Shown piece by piece: positions 17,507-27,510 of a stretch of DNA of 64,000 nt. Position numbers and translations under genes: made by a program. Where the stretch lies: the NCBI RefSeq assembly GCF_009856365.1, contig NZ_WMEX01000001.1, positions 496,001-560,000 on the forward strand, read 5' to 3'. Under the pieces are notes generated by a model. The model ran no database searches and was not told where the DNA came from. It saw nothing but the letters and a program-made list of their open reading frames with translations. Origin of the DNA: Vreelandella halophila (lineage in GTDB: Bacteria > Pseudomonadota > Gammaproteobacteria > Pseudomonadales > Oleiphilaceae). Position 1 is the first letter of the stretch; each line of letters starts with the position of its first letter.

Positions 17507-17530
17507 TACAGTGCACAGCTGTTCACTGTA
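17507..17530. promoter_or_regulatory. 24-bp near-perfect dyad just upstream of the hemolysin III start
   Basis: The arms TACAGTG (17507-17513) and CACTGTA (17524-17530) flank a central ACAGCTGT, with one mismatched pair. The dyad ends 10 nt before the ATG at 17541. It may be an operator or a translation-blocking hairpin. The half-site order differs from the LexA consensus. Confidence 0.55.
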
Positions 17531-17540
17531 TTGTCAGGCC

Positions 17541-18191
17541 ATGAGCAACGCTGATTTCCATCCCGTCGAAGAAATCTGGAACGCCCTGACCCATGGCCTG
17601 GGGGCGGTTCTGGCACTTGCAGGGACCATTGTCCTGATAGCGCTGGCTGTCCTCCATGGCGATGTCTGGTCCATCACCAGCGCCACGGTTTACGGCATCA
17701 GCATGGTGGTTCTCTTCCTAGCCTCCACTCTGTACCACAGCGCGCGCCGGCCAACACTGCGCCGGGCCTTCAAGATGTTCGATCACTGCGCCATCTTCCT
17801 GCTGATAGCCGGCACCTACACGCCGTTCCTGCTGGTGAACATGCGTGGGACCCTGGGCTGGACCCTGTTCGCCATAATCTGGGGGCTGGCTGTGGGCGGC
17901 ATTGTGTTCAAGCTGGTATTCGGCCATCGCTACAGGGCGCTCGAGGTGGCCACCTTCCTGGTGATGGGGTGGCTGGTGGTCGTGGCAGCCACGGAGCTGC
18001 CCGCTATCCTGGGGGTGACCGAACTGGCATTGCTGGTGGCCGGTGGGCTCTCCTACACGGTCGGGGTGGTCTTCTACCTCCTGAATCGGATTCCCTACAA
18101 TCACGCGATCTGGCACCTGTTTGTCCTGGCCGGGGGCGCCCTGCATTATTTTGCCGTCTATAACGGTTTCCTGACCGCCTGGCAGAGCTGA
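17541..18191 (+). CDS. trhA: Hemolysin III / TrhA family membrane protein
   Basis: This is a 216-residue, seven-TM protein of the hemolysin III (PAQR-like) family. Motifs include NALTHGLGA near the N-terminus, STLYHSA, MFDHCAIFLLIAGTYTPFLL and NHAIWHLFVLAGGALHYFAV. These conserved His, Asp and Ser residues form the likely metal-binding site. In E. coli the homolog affects membrane fluidity homeostasis with unsaturated fatty acids, which fits the desaturase locus elsewhere in the window. The start is set at 17541; the in-frame ATG at 17511 would place the dyad at 17507-17530 inside the gene. Confidence 0.92.
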   Translation: MSNADFHPVEEIWNALTHGLGAVLALAGTIVLIALAVLHGDVWSITSATVYGISMVVLFLASTLYHSARRPTLRRAFKMFDHCAIFLLIAGTYTPFLLVNMRGTLGWTLFAIIWGLAVGGIVFKLVFGHRYRALEVATFLVMGWLVVVAATELPAILGVTELALLVAGGLSYTVGVVFYLLNRIPYNHAIWHLFVLAGGALHYFAVYNGFLTAWQS

Positions 18192-18247
18192 CGAATTTAC
18201 TGCGCCGAGCCCGTGGCTGTGCGCTTCGGGGCTGATATCATGCGTGG

Positions 18248-19972
18248 ATGATGACCCCGAAAGTTCTCCGGCTTCTGCTTTTCCCGCTGTTGATCCTGGC
18301 CGTGGCCGGAGTCCGTGCGGCGGAACTCGAGGTCATTGTTGAGCCGGAAAACGACGCCCTCCAGTCCAACATCCGTGCCCATGTAGGGGATCTCGGGGAC
18401 CGCAATGCAGCCTCCCTGCGCCGTTTCGCCGCCCATGCCCGGGACAGTGCCACGGAAGCCATCCGCGCACTCGGCTATTACGACGGCGACATCCGCTACC
18501 AGGTGGTGGAGGGGGATCCGCCCGTGCTGCGTCTTGAAGTGGCACCCGGCGAGCCGGTGCGCCTGACCAGTGTGCGCATTGAGGTGCGTGGCGAGGGGGC
18601 CGACCTGGCGGCGTTCGAGGTGCCCGGGCGGTTGCGCCCGGAGGTCGGTGATGTCCTGAATCATGGGCACTATGAACAGGTGAAGCGCTTCCTGCGGGGG
18701 CGTGCCCAGACGCATGGTTTCTTCGATGGCGAGTTCGTTACCCGCGAGCTGAGGGTGCGCCCGGATGAGCGCGAGGCTGAAATCCGACTGCTGTATGACA
18801 GCGGCCCGCGATACAGCCTGGGAGAAGCCCATTTCCCTGAGGACATCTATTTTGAGCAGGATCTGCTTAAGCGTTTCGTGCGGTTTGAGCCGGGAACGCC
18901 CTATCATTCGGATCGTGTGATTGAACTGACCCAGGACCTGAGAGGTGCCGGCTATTTCAGTGAGGTTCTGGTGGACGCTGATCCGGGAGCGGCTGACAAC
19001 GGGGAGATTCCGGTGGATGTCACCCTGGATGAGCGCACACGCCATTCACTGGGAACGGGCGTGGGCTTCAGCACCGACGTGGGCCCCCGCCTCCGGGCCA
19101 CCTGGGACCAGCACTACGTGAACCCCCAGGGGCACCGCCGCGGGATGGAGTTCGAGGTTTCGCGGCCACGCCAGAATGCCGGCCTTTACTATGAGTTGCC
19201 GCTCAATCCACCCATGACGGATTCTCTGCGCTTTACTGGCTCCTACCAGAATGAAGACATCGAGGATACGCGTTCCCGTCGGATCAGCCTGGGTGGCCAG
19301 TGGCAGAGTGAGTTGGATTCCGGGTGGCAGCAGGTGGTATCGCTGCAGCGCGAGGAGGTCCGTTTCCGCGTGGGCGACGACCGTGAACAGCGTACGGTCC
19401 TGGTGCTGCCGGGCCTGAGCTACAGCTATCTCTACCGCAACTCCCCGGTGGATCCCTCCAGGGGCTATCGTTTCCAGTTTGAAAGTTCCGGTGGCCAACG
19501 CGACCTGCTTTCTGACATTGATGTGATCCATCTGGTCGCCTCGGCCCGTGGGCTGATCACCGTGGGCAACGGGCACCGTTTTCTCGCAAGGGTGCGCGCC
19601 GGCGGCATTGGAACCAATGAATTTGATCAGGTACCACCCTTTCTGCGTTTCTTCGCCGGTGGTGACCAGAGCGTGCGTGGATACGGTTACCGCACCCTGG
19701 GCCCGACGGATGAGGACGGCGACAATGTTGGCGGGCGCTTCCTGCTCACCGGCAGCGTCGAATACCAGTACCCACTGTCGAACAGCTGGCGCTTGGCGAC
19801 TTTCGTGGATGAAGGCAATGCCTTTGATGATCTGGGGGATCCACTGAAAACCGGTGTGGGCGTGGGCATCCGTTGGGTGTCACCAGTGGGACCCATCCGC
19901 CTGGACATTGCGCGGGGGCTGGATGAACCCGAGAACTTCCGCCTTCATTTCTCCATGGGGCCGGAACTCTGA
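18248..19972 (+). CDS. tamA: Translocation and assembly module protein TamA
   Basis: This 574-residue outer-membrane protein belongs to the Omp85 family. The signal peptide (about 1-23) ends at VRAAELEV. Three POTRA domains occupy roughly 24-265, and the surface-antigen beta-barrel fills the rest, ending in FSMGPEL. RFFAGGDQSVRGYGYRTLGP is the typical Omp85 L6 segment containing VRGY. It forms a complex with TamB for outer-membrane assembly and phospholipid transport. The stop codon overlaps the tamB start (TGATG), so translation is coupled. Confidence 0.96.
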   Translation: MMTPKVLRLLLFPLLILAVAGVRAAELEVIVEPENDALQSNIRAHVGDLGDRNAASLRRFAAHARDSATEAIRALGYYDGDIRYQVVEGDPPVLRLEVAPGEPVRLTSVRIEVRGEGADLAAFEVPGRLRPEVGDVLNHGHYEQVKRFLRGRAQTHGFFDGEFVTRELRVRPDEREAEIRLLYDSGPRYSLGEAHFPEDIYFEQDLLKRFVRFEPGTPYHSDRVIELTQDLRGAGYFSEVLVDADPGAADNGEIPVDVTLDERTRHSLGTGVGFSTDVGPRLRATWDQHYVNPQGHRRGMEFEVSRPRQNAGLYYELPLNPPMTDSLRFTGSYQNEDIEDTRSRRISLGGQWQSELDSGWQQVVSLQREEVRFRVGDDREQRTVLVLPGLSYSYLYRNSPVDPSRGYRFQFESSGGQRDLLSDIDVIHLVASARGLITVGNGHRFLARVRAGGIGTNEFDQVPPFLRFFAGGDQSVRGYGYRTLGPTDEDGDNVGGRFLLTGSVEYQYPLSNSWRLATFVDEGNAFDDLGDPLKTGVGVGIRWVSPVGPIRLDIARGLDEPENFRLHFSMGPEL

Positions 19973-22900
19973 TGATGCGTCGCCGTGTTCTCTGGGCAGT
20001 GATGCTGTTGCCGGTGGCGGCCCTGCTGGTGGTGATGGCGGTGGCAGGCTGGCTGCTGTTCACCGAGAGCGGGAGCCGCTGGGTCATCCAACAGGTCCCT
20101 GGCCTGGAAGTGGCGGGTTACCAGGGCTCGCTGGGCAGTGCCTGGCGTGCGGAGCGCGTTGTCTATGACGACGGCCGGGGAACAGAGGCCCGGCTGGAGG
20201 GCGTGGACCTCGCCTGGTCCCCCGGGTGCCTCTTCACACTGGAACTCTGCGTGGACCGACTCCATGCCAGCCGGGTGGCGCTCTCCCTTCCTGAGGGCGA
20301 GGCCTCGGAAGCCTCCAGTGACGCCATTGAGCTGCCCGCCATCCGGCTGCCGCTTTCCGTATCCATCGCGGACCTGGATGTGGGCCGGATCAGCTGGAAC
20401 GACACGCTGATCCTCGAAGCGATTGAGTCCAGGGCCACACTCAGCAGCGGCACTCTCCAGCTTGATTCACTGCGCGTGATCAGGGAGGGCCTGGATGCCA
20501 GGGCCGAAGGGTCCCTCGAAATGAGGGGGGACTGGCCGGTGGATCTGGCACTGGAGCTGGATTATGAAACGGGTACGGATTTCCCCGGAGAGCTGAATCT
20601 GACGGCGGAGCTGGCCGGAACGGTCAGCGCGCTGGATGTGATGGCCCGTATGAGCCACCCCTGGCAGGCGCGCCTGCAGGGGCGGGTGAACCCCCTGGAG
20701 CCAGGAGTCCCCGCCGAAGCCCGACTGAGCGCTGAGCATTTCGCGGCAACACCGGATCTGCCCCCGCACTATGCGCTGAGGGATCTGGTGCTCGATGCCA
20801 GCGGCGATCTGGATGAAGGCTGGTCCGTCGCGGGGGATGCGGTGCTTGCCACCCAACCCGGGCTTGATGTGTCCCTGGAAGGGCATACCACCATCAAACA
20901 GGCAAGCATCGAGAAACTTGCCGTCTCGGACGGCCAGGGGCGGTCGCGCTCGCTGGAGCTCAGAGGCGCCAGCGTAAGCTGGAGTGATGGGCTGAGCGCC
21001 AGTGGTTCGCTGGCGTGGCACTATTTCCCCTGGCAACGGCTGATCCCGGATCTGCCCTCGGTGCCGGTGGCCGTGAGCGATGCCGGCCTGGATTTTGCGC
21101 TTGAAGACGGCGAGTACACCGGGCGCCTGGATGCGCAGCTCTTCACACGGGAAGGGCCCGTATGGCTGCGGACACCGGTTGAAGGCGACTTCGGTCGGGC
21201 CCGCCTTGAGGGGCTGGGTCTGGCCAGTGCACTGGGGCGTGCCGCTGGCGATCTGGGGGTGGGGTGGTCCGGCGGCCTTGAGTGGCGTACGGACCTTGCA
21301 CTGGAGAATCTACTGCCGGGCCGGCGTCTGCCGGAGCTGGATGGGGTGCTCAGTGGTCATCTCAGGAGCAGCGGCCGCATGACGGATAACGGTCCTGAAG
21401 GGGATGGTTCGCTGGAACTGGCGGGCGGCCTCCGGGGCCAGGCTCTGTGGCTGAAAACGGGGGTCCGTCTGGAGGGGAAACACTGGGAGATCCCCGCGTT
21501 GGAGCTGCGTTTCGGCGACAATGGACTCACTGGTTCCGCCCGCCAGGCGGAGCAGCTGCAGGCGGAGCTGGAATGGAACCTGCCGGTGCTGGCCCAGTTC
21601 TGGTCCGGTCTTGAAGGGCAGCTTGAGGGGCGTGCGAGTGGCCGCCATCTGCTTGGCGACCCGAAGGGGAGCATGACCTTCAGCGCCCGGGATCTGGCGA
21701 TTGAGGAGTACGGCATCGAACTCAGGCAGCTGCAGGGTGAGGCGGGTCTGGCCGACGACGGTGCGGCCCGGGCCCGCGTGGATTTCTCGGGACTGGAAGC
21801 CCGGGAGCAGCGGCTGGAATCCGGCCAGCTGAGGGTTGACGGGTCCCTGGCCGATCATGAGCTTGGTCTGTCCCTGATGCACCGCCAGGGAAATCTGCGA
21901 CTGAGCGCAGCAGGCGCCTGGGGGAGTGAAGGCTGGCAGGCCACCCTCAACGGCGGTGGTGTTGCACTTCCGGGCCAGCACTGGCTGATGGCGACCCCGG
22001 CCAGGCTGACGCTCGCCCGGGATGGCGAGGTCCACCTCGGGGGCCACTGCTGGCGCTGGGGCGGTGCCCGTCTCTGCACCGGTGATCAGCGGCTCAATCC
22101 GGCGCCCTCACTGAAGCTGGGTGTGGCGGATCTGCCCACCCGGGCCTTCAGGCCCCTGCTGCCACCGACCTTCCGTTGGGAAGACACCCTGGATGCCCAT
22201 GCCACGCTGGAACTGGATGACCAGGGGCCACGCGGGCGGGCATGGATTGATGCCGGCAGCGGCCAGGTTGAATTGCGCCGTGACGTGGATCCGGACAATC
22301 TGGACGCGCAGGTGGATGAGCAGGAGGGCGAGCAGGCCTGGCAGTGGCTGCCGTTTGAGTACAGTGGGTTGCGGGTTGCCGCGGATTTCGGGCCTGAGCG
22401 CACACGGCTGAGCGCGGATCTGGCTGGCCCGGAGATCGGGCAGCTTGACCTGAATGCCGGGCTCAGGCCGCTGGAGAAGGGTATGCCAGTGGACGGCCAG
22501 CTCAATCTGGAGGCGCTGGATCTGGCCCTGATCCGTCCCTTCCTGGATCTGGACACCGTGGAAGGACGGCTGGCGGGGCGCTTGGATGTCAGCGGGCCCG
22601 TGGCATCACCTTCCATGCAGGGGGAGGTGGCCCTGTCGGAGGGGGAGATCCGCGACCCCCGGCTCCCGCTCCCTCTGTCTGAACTGAGTGCAACAGCGCG
22701 CATCGATGGCACAGAAGCCAGGATCGACGGGAACTGGCGCAGCGGTGAGGAGGGCCAGGGCCGGATTGAAGGCACGGCCAGCTGGGCCGATGGGCCGAGG
22801 GCGGAGATTTCCCTGGTGGCTGAGTCGCTGCCGGTGAGTGTGCCGCCTTACGCAGAGCTGACGGTCTTCCCGGATCTGATGCTGCGTTACGGAGAGGAGG

Positions 22901-23730
22901 GGGTTGGCGTCTCCGGCCAGGTCCGAGTTCCTTCCGGAAGCGTGGTGATCGAATCCCTCCCGGAGTCCGCCGTTGGTGTATCCGGCGATACCGTGATCGA
23001 AGGCGAGGAACCCGACGCCGGCCCCATACCTCTATCCCTGGACCTGGACGTGCGGATCGGGGAGGAGCGTGTGGATTTCAACGGTTTCGGTGTGACAGGG
23101 AACCTTGAGGGGCGCCTGAACCTGGCCGACGACATGGTGGCCAATGGCAACCTCAACCTGCGTAATGGCCGTTATGAGCTCTATGGCCAGGATCTGCGCA
23201 TCCGCCGCGCCACGCTGCTGTTCTCCGGGCCCATTGACCGGCCTTTCCTGGACATCGAGGCGGTGCGGATTGTGGATGACGTGACGGCCGGCATACGGAT
23301 CACAGGCCCCGCGGACGAACCGCGCTCCGAGATCTTCTCCGAGCCCCCGATGAGCCAGCAGCAGGCGCTGGCGTATCTGACACTGGGCCGGCCACTGGAA
23401 AGCGAGAGCGACAGCTATGCCATGGAGCGGGCTGCGATCAATCTCGGGCTGGCCCGCACCGCGCCGCTCACCCGCGAGATCGGTGAACGTGTCGGGATCG
23501 AGGACCTGCAGCTTGAGACCGAGGGGCGGGGCGAGGAGGCGAGTGTGGTGGCCTCCGGCTACCTGACTGACAGGCTCAGCCTGCGTTACGGCGTGGGTCT
23601 GTTCCAGCCCGTCAGCCGTATGGCGCTGCGTTACGACCTGTCGCGCAACCTCTATCTGGAAGCCGCCAGTGGTCTTGCCAGCTCACTCGATCTATTCTAT
23701 CGGACAGACTTTGGCAAACCGGGAGACTGA
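19972..23730 (+). CDS. tamB: Translocation and assembly module protein TamB
   Basis: This 1252-residue AsmA-like protein is anchored in the inner membrane by an N-terminal TM helix (about 8-27). It spans the periplasm as a long beta-taco rod. The C-terminal DUF490/TamB domain contains GRYELYGQDLRIRRATLLFSG, TGPADEPRSEIFSEPPMSQQQALAYLTLGRPL and LSLRYGVGLFQPVSRMALRYDL. The length is normal. It pairs with TamA encoded immediately upstream. Confidence 0.96.
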   Translation: MMRRRVLWAVMLLPVAALLVVMAVAGWLLFTESGSRWVIQQVPGLEVAGYQGSLGSAWRAERVVYDDGRGTEARLEGVDLAWSPGCLFTLELCVDRLHASRVALSLPEGEASEASSDAIELPAIRLPLSVSIADLDVGRISWNDTLILEAIESRATLSSGTLQLDSLRVIREGLDARAEGSLEMRGDWPVDLALELDYETGTDFPGELNLTAELAGTVSALDVMARMSHPWQARLQGRVNPLEPGVPAEARLSAEHFAATPDLPPHYALRDLVLDASGDLDEGWSVAGDAVLATQPGLDVSLEGHTTIKQASIEKLAVSDGQGRSRSLELRGASVSWSDGLSASGSLAWHYFPWQRLIPDLPSVPVAVSDAGLDFALEDGEYTGRLDAQLFTREGPVWLRTPVEGDFGRARLEGLGLASALGRAAGDLGVGWSGGLEWRTDLALENLLPGRRLPELDGVLSGHLRSSGRMTDNGPEGDGSLELAGGLRGQALWLKTGVRLEGKHWEIPALELRFGDNGLTGSARQAEQLQAELEWNLPVLAQFWSGLEGQLEGRASGRHLLGDPKGSMTFSARDLAIEEYGIELRQLQGEAGLADDGAARARVDFSGLEAREQRLESGQLRVDGSLADHELGLSLMHRQGNLRLSAAGAWGSEGWQATLNGGGVALPGQHWLMATPARLTLARDGEVHLGGHCWRWGGARLCTGDQRLNPAPSLKLGVADLPTRAFRPLLPPTFRWEDTLDAHATLELDDQGPRGRAWIDAGSGQVELRRDVDPDNLDAQVDEQEGEQAWQWLPFEYSGLRVAADFGPERTRLSADLAGPEIGQLDLNAGLRPLEKGMPVDGQLNLEALDLALIRPFLDLDTVEGRLAGRLDVSGPVASPSMQGEVALSEGEIRDPRLPLPLSELSATARIDGTEARIDGNWRSGEEGQGRIEGTASWADGPRAEISLVAESLPVSVPPYAELTVFPDLMLRYGEEGVGVSGQVRVPSGSVVIESLPESAVGVSGDTVIEGEEPDAGPIPLSLDLDVRIGEERVDFNGFGVTGNLEGRLNLADDMVANGNLNLRNGRYELYGQDLRIRRATLLFSGPIDRPFLDIEAVRIVDDVTAGIRITGPADEPRSEIFSEPPMSQQQALAYLTLGRPLESESDSYAMERAAINLGLARTAPLTREIGERVGIEDLQLETEGRGEEASVVASGYLTDRLSLRYGVGLFQPVSRMALRYDLSRNLYLEAASGLASSLDLFYRTDFGKPGD

Positions 23731-23732
23731 CC

Positions 23733-23930
23733 ATGCTTGTCCATGGTGACCAGATCCGGCTCACGCCCCGGGAGCGTCGGGTGATCCGGCGCCTGACCGG
23801 AATAGACCCGCACTTCATCCACAACCGGGAAACAATGATCCGTTTCCGGGATCAGTACCTGCAGAGCTACCCCACTGATACCCCCCAGATCCGACTGGTC
23901 AAACTGCTACTGCGTCGCAACCTTGTGTAG
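23733..23930 (+). CDS. Small basic hypothetical protein following tamB
   Basis: This is a 65-residue, Arg-rich soluble protein (MLVHGDQIRLTPRERRVIRR). Its ATG lies 2 bp after the tamB stop with a GGGAG site just upstream, which suggests it is the last gene of the tam operon. Helix-rich, no Cys, family not recognised. Confidence 0.6.
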   Translation: MLVHGDQIRLTPRERRVIRRLTGIDPHFIHNRETMIRFRDQYLQSYPTDTPQIRLVKLLLRRNLV

Positions 23931-23944
23931 CGTCTTTCCGGATG

Positions 23945-23958
23945 TTGATTTTTCGCAA
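23945..23958 (+). promoter_or_regulatory. Degenerate FNR/DNR-like site ahead of the nap operon
   Basis: TTGAT-TTTT-CGCAA has a perfect left half but only three of five bases of the right half of the FNR consensus. It is centred 70 bp before the napE start. The position would suit anaerobic activation, but the match is weak. Confidence 0.3.
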
Positions 23959-24021
23959 TGGCCTCGATAGCCAGTGGTGATTAGATGGAACCACGATGCG
24001 GCAATAACAAGAGAGGCCCTC

Positions 24022-24198
24022 ATGACGGACCCGGCTCAGGTGCCTGAAGAAGACCGCAGAAAACACGAAATCGGGCTCTTCCTTTTCCTGATCGTTTTTC
24101 TGTTCCCTCTGGTGACCTTCATGGTCGTTGGCGGTTATGGCTTTGGCGTCTGGATGTTCCAGGAGCTGATGGGCCCGCCCGGCCCTCCGACAGGCTAG
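24022..24198 (+). CDS. napE: Periplasmic nitrate reductase accessory protein NapE
   Basis: This is a 58-residue single-TM protein (TM about 17-43, GLFLFLIVFLFPLVTFMVVG) with the typical NapE pattern KRHEIGLF-like at the helix entry and GFGVWMFQ after it. It is the first gene of a napEDABC operon. The start at 24022 (MTDPAQ) is preferred over the upstream in-frame ATG at 23974. The role of NapE is not firmly known; it is a small membrane component of the Nap system. Confidence 0.85.
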   Translation: MTDPAQVPEEDRRKHEIGLFLFLIVFLFPLVTFMVVGGYGFGVWMFQELMGPPGPPTG

Positions 24199-24211
24199 TG
24201 GGAGCCCCGCC

Positions 24212-24490
24212 ATGACAGACGAGATCCATATCGCGAGCCTGCTCGTTCAGGTGGCCCCCGAGTCCCTGGATGACCTGAGCCAGTGGGCCGGCGCCCACCC
24301 TGAGGTGGAAGTCCGCGGCACGGACCCGGCCGGGAAGCTGGTGCTGATCACCGAGAGCGAGGGTCGCCAGCCCATTCTTGACCTGATGGATGCCTGCCGG
24401 GATCGCCCCGGCGTGTTCACCGTCAATCTCATCTACCACGAGATCCTCAACGCCCAGGAAGCGGATCAACCGGAGGAAATCCAGCCATGA
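24212..24490 (+). CDS. napD: Chaperone NapD for the nitrate reductase catalytic subunit
   Basis: This 92-residue cytoplasmic chaperone binds the Tat signal peptide of NapA and holds it back until cofactor insertion is complete. The opening [18 protein letters not shown], the PEVEV element and the segment GKLVLITES match the family's ferredoxin-like fold. It overlaps napA by 4 bp. Confidence 0.92.
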   Translation: MTDEIHIASLLVQVAPESLDDLSQWAGAHPEVEVRGTDPAGKLVLITESEGRQPILDLMDACRDRPGVFTVNLIYHEILNAQEADQPEEIQP

Positions 24491-26991
24491 CCATGACACG
24501 TCGGGAATTCGCCAAGGCCAATGCCGCCGCGGCCGCTGCTGCCACGGCGGGGATGGCAATCCCTGCCGGCGCCAGTAACCTGATCACCAACCAGGAGCTG
24601 ACCTCTCTGCGATGGGACAAGGCCGCCTGTCGTTTCTGTGGCGTGGGCTGCAGCGTCATGGTCGGCACCCGGGGCGGGCAGATCGTCGCCACCCACGGTG
24701 ACAACCAGTCCGAGGTCAACCGGGGGCTCAACTGCGTTAAGGGGTATTTCCTCTCCAAGATCCTCTATGGCAAGGACCGGCTGGAACAGCCCATGCTCCG
24801 CAAGCGCGATGGGCAGTACCACAAGGAAGGCCAGTTTGAGCCGGTTTCCTGGGACGAGGCGCTGGACGTTATGGCCGAGAAGTTCAAGACGGCCATCCGC
24901 GAGCACGGCCCGGACAGTGTGGCCATGTTCGGCTCCGGCCAATGGACCATCTGGGAGGGGTACGCCGCCTCTAAGTTGATGAAGGCCGGCTTCCGCACCA
25001 ACAACATCGACCCCAACGCCCGCCACTGCATGGCCTCGGCCGTGGGCGGGTTCATGCGCACCTTCGGGTCCGATGAGCCCATGGGCGTGTATGACGACAT
25101 CGAGGAGGCGGATGCCTTTGTGGTCTGGGGCTCCAACATGGCGGAGATGCACCCGGTGCTCTGGACCCGGGTCACGGACCGGCGACTGTCATTCCCGGAT
25201 ACGGAGGTCGCCGTGCTCTCCACGTTTGAGCACCGCTCCTTCGATCTGGCGGACAACGGCATGGTCATGCATCCGCATGCGGATATTGTCATCCTCAACT
25301 ACATCGCCAACCACATTATCCAGTCCGGCAATGTGAACGAGGATTTCGTCAACAATCACACGAAATTCGTCCGGAACGTGACCGACATTGGCTATGGCCT
25401 GCGCCCTGAGGATCCGCGCCAGCAGGACGCCGAGAACGCGGACAACCCCAATAGCTGGTCGGACATGAGCTTCGAGGCATTCCGCGAGCACGTCAGTGAG
25501 TTCACCCTCGAACGCGCTGCCCGTGAATCCGGGGTGCGGGAAAGCCAGCTCAAGCGCCTGGCCGAGCTCTATGCGGACCCGGATCGCAAGGTAATGACCT
25601 TCTGGACCATGGGCGTGAACCAGCACACCCGGGGTGTGTGGGTGAACAACCTGATCTACAACCTGCATCTGCTTACCGGCAAGATCAGCACCCCGGGCAA
25701 CAGCCCGTTCTCGCTGACGGGCCAGCCTTCCGCCTGCGGCACTGCGCGGGAGGTGGGCACGTTCGCGCACCGGCTGCCGGCGGACATGGTGGTGGCCAAC
25801 GCTGATCACCGGAAGAAGGCAGAGAAGATCTGGAAACTGCCGGAAGGCACCATTCCCTCGAAAGTCGGCTTCCATGCCGTGGAGCAGAGCCGCCAGCTGC
25901 GTGACGGCAACCTCAAGGTCTACTGGACCCAGGTGACCAACAACATCCAGGCCGGCCCGAACTCAGCCCAGGAGACCTATCCCGGATGGCGCAACCCGGA
26001 GTCCTTCATCATTGTCTCCGACATGTACCCCACGGTTTCCGCCCAGTGCGCGGACCTGATCCTGCCGACCGCCTCCTGGGTTGAGAAGGAGGGGGCCTTC
26101 GGCAACTCCGAGCGCCGGACCCAGTTCTTCTACCAGCTGGTGAGCGGGCCGGGTGAGTCCCGCTCGGATCTGTGGCAGACAGTGGCGCTTTCAAAGCGCA
26201 TCCGGCTGGATGAGGTCTGGCCGGAGGAGCAGCTGCAGAAGGCACCGGAGCTGCGGGATAAAACGCTGTTCGACCTGCTGTTCGCCAACGGTAACGTGGA
26301 TGCCTATCCACTGGATCAGATGCGCGAGGGTTACCCGAACCATGAATCCGAGGACTTCGGGTTCTACATCCAGAAGGGCCTTTTCGAGGAATACCGCAAC
26401 TTCGGCGAGGGTAAGGGCAAGGACCTGGCGCCCTTCGATACCTACCACGAGGTGCGCGGTCTGCGCTGGCCGGTGATTGACGGCGAGGAGACCCGCTGGC
26501 GCTACCGCGAGGGACTGGATCCCTACGTGGAAGAGGGCACCGGCTGGCAGTTCTACGGTAACGACGACAACCGCGCCCGCATCTTCGCGGTGCCCGATGA
26601 GCCGCCGGCCGAGAGCCCGGATGATGAATACCCCATGTGGCTGTGCACCGGCCGGGTCCTGGAGCACTGGCACACAGGGTCCATGACACGCCGGGTGCCG
26701 GAGCTGCACCAGGCCGTGCCGGATGCCCTGGTCTACATGAACTTCGACGATGCCCGGGAACAGGGCATGCGCCGTGGCAGCGAGGTGCGCGTGGTCAGCC
26801 GGCGGGGTTCCATCCGCGCCCGGGTCGAGACACGGGGCCGCGTGAATCCACCCAGGGGACTGATCTTCGTGCCCTTCTTCGACGCGGGCAAGCTGATCAA
26901 CAAGGTCACACTGGACGCCACGGACCCCATCTCCAAGCAGACTGACTTCAAGAAATGCGCGGTCCGCCTGGAACTTGTGGACCTGGCTTAA
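24487..26991 (+). CDS. napA: Periplasmic nitrate reductase catalytic subunit NapA
   Basis: This 834-residue Mo-bisMGD and [4Fe-4S] enzyme reduces nitrate to nitrite in the periplasm. A Tat signal ([12 protein letters not shown]) is at the N-terminus. The cluster cysteines are C48, C51, C55 and C83, in CRFCGVGC and GLNCVKG. The Mo-ligand Cys lies in [38 protein letters not shown] and [22 protein letters not shown] are diagnostic of NapA. Length is standard. It overlaps napD and precedes napB and napC. Confidence 0.98.
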   Translation: MTMTRREFAKANAAAAAAATAGMAIPAGASNLITNQELTSLRWDKAACRFCGVGCSVMVGTRGGQIVATHGDNQSEVNRGLNCVKGYFLSKILYGKDRLEQPMLRKRDGQYHKEGQFEPVSWDEALDVMAEKFKTAIREHGPDSVAMFGSGQWTIWEGYAASKLMKAGFRTNNIDPNARHCMASAVGGFMRTFGSDEPMGVYDDIEEADAFVVWGSNMAEMHPVLWTRVTDRRLSFPDTEVAVLSTFEHRSFDLADNGMVMHPHADIVILNYIANHIIQSGNVNEDFVNNHTKFVRNVTDIGYGLRPEDPRQQDAENADNPNSWSDMSFEAFREHVSEFTLERAARESGVRESQLKRLAELYADPDRKVMTFWTMGVNQHTRGVWVNNLIYNLHLLTGKISTPGNSPFSLTGQPSACGTAREVGTFAHRLPADMVVANADHRKKAEKIWKLPEGTIPSKVGFHAVEQSRQLRDGNLKVYWTQVTNNIQAGPNSAQETYPGWRNPESFIIVSDMYPTVSAQCADLILPTASWVEKEGAFGNSERRTQFFYQLVSGPGESRSDLWQTVALSKRIRLDEVWPEEQLQKAPELRDKTLFDLLFANGNVDAYPLDQMREGYPNHESEDFGFYIQKGLFEEYRNFGEGKGKDLAPFDTYHEVRGLRWPVIDGEETRWRYREGLDPYVEEGTGWQFYGNDDNRARIFAVPDEPPAESPDDEYPMWLCTGRVLEHWHTGSMTRRVPELHQAVPDALVYMNFDDAREQGMRRGSEVRVVSRRGSIRARVETRGRVNPPRGLIFVPFFDAGKLINKVTLDATDPISKQTDFKKCAVRLELVDLA

Positions 26992-27015
26992 GGCACCGGA
27001 ACAGAGAGGCCCATC

Positions 27016-27510
27016 ATGAAAAGCTTCATCACGACTGTAACCCTTCTGGTGCTCACCGTTCTGGCCATGGGCGTGGCGGCTGAGAAGACGACGGACGCAC
27101 CCAGGCCGGATGGCCTGCGTGGTGCCGGTTACAGCGCAACGCCGGCTGCTCCGCCCATTGCTGGCGTCACCGACCGCAAGGGTCGGGAGGAACGCAATTA
27201 CCCGGAACAGCCGCCGGTGATACCGCACAGCATTGACGGCTACCAGCTGGACAAGCGCTTCAACCAGTGCCTGGACTGCCACAGCCGCAGCGCCTCACCG
27301 GAGAGCGGGGCACCCATGGTCAGCATCACCCACTTCATGGATCGCAACAAACAGGTACTGGCGGCGGTTTCACCGGACCGTTACTTCTGCACCCAGTGCC
27401 ATGTGCCGCAGACGGACGTGGATCCGCTGGTGGAGAACCAGTTTGAGACGGTGGATGAAGTGCTGCGGCGGCTGGCCGAAGACGGTGACGGCCAGGGAGG
27501 CGCGGAATGA
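27016..27510 (+). CDS. napB: Nitrate reductase cytochrome c-type subunit NapB
   Basis: This 164-residue periplasmic dihaem cytochrome passes electrons from NapC to NapA. A signal peptide (about 1-22) is present. The haem motifs are CLDCH (85-89) and CTQCH (125-129). The distal His residues H71 and H106 (in SITHFMDR) are likely axial ligands. It overlaps napC by 4 bp. Confidence 0.95.
   Translation: MKSFITTVTLLVLTVLAMGVAAEKTTDAPRPDGLRGAGYSATPAAPPIAGVTDRKGREERNYPEQPPVIPHSIDGYQLDKRFNQCLDCHSRSASPESGAPMVSITHFMDRNKQVLAAVSPDRYFCTQCHVPQTDVDPLVENQFETVDEVLRRLAEDGDGQGGAE

Noticed and set aside
16017-17516. 499-codon frame antisense to the WS/DGAT gene
   Set aside because: The sense strand has the HHSMIDG active site and strong family similarity; the antisense product has none.
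17507-17530. Reading the hemolysin III dyad as a LexA box
   Set aside because: The LexA consensus has CTGT on the left and ACAG on the right at a spacing of 8. Here the outer and inner half-sites are in the opposite order.
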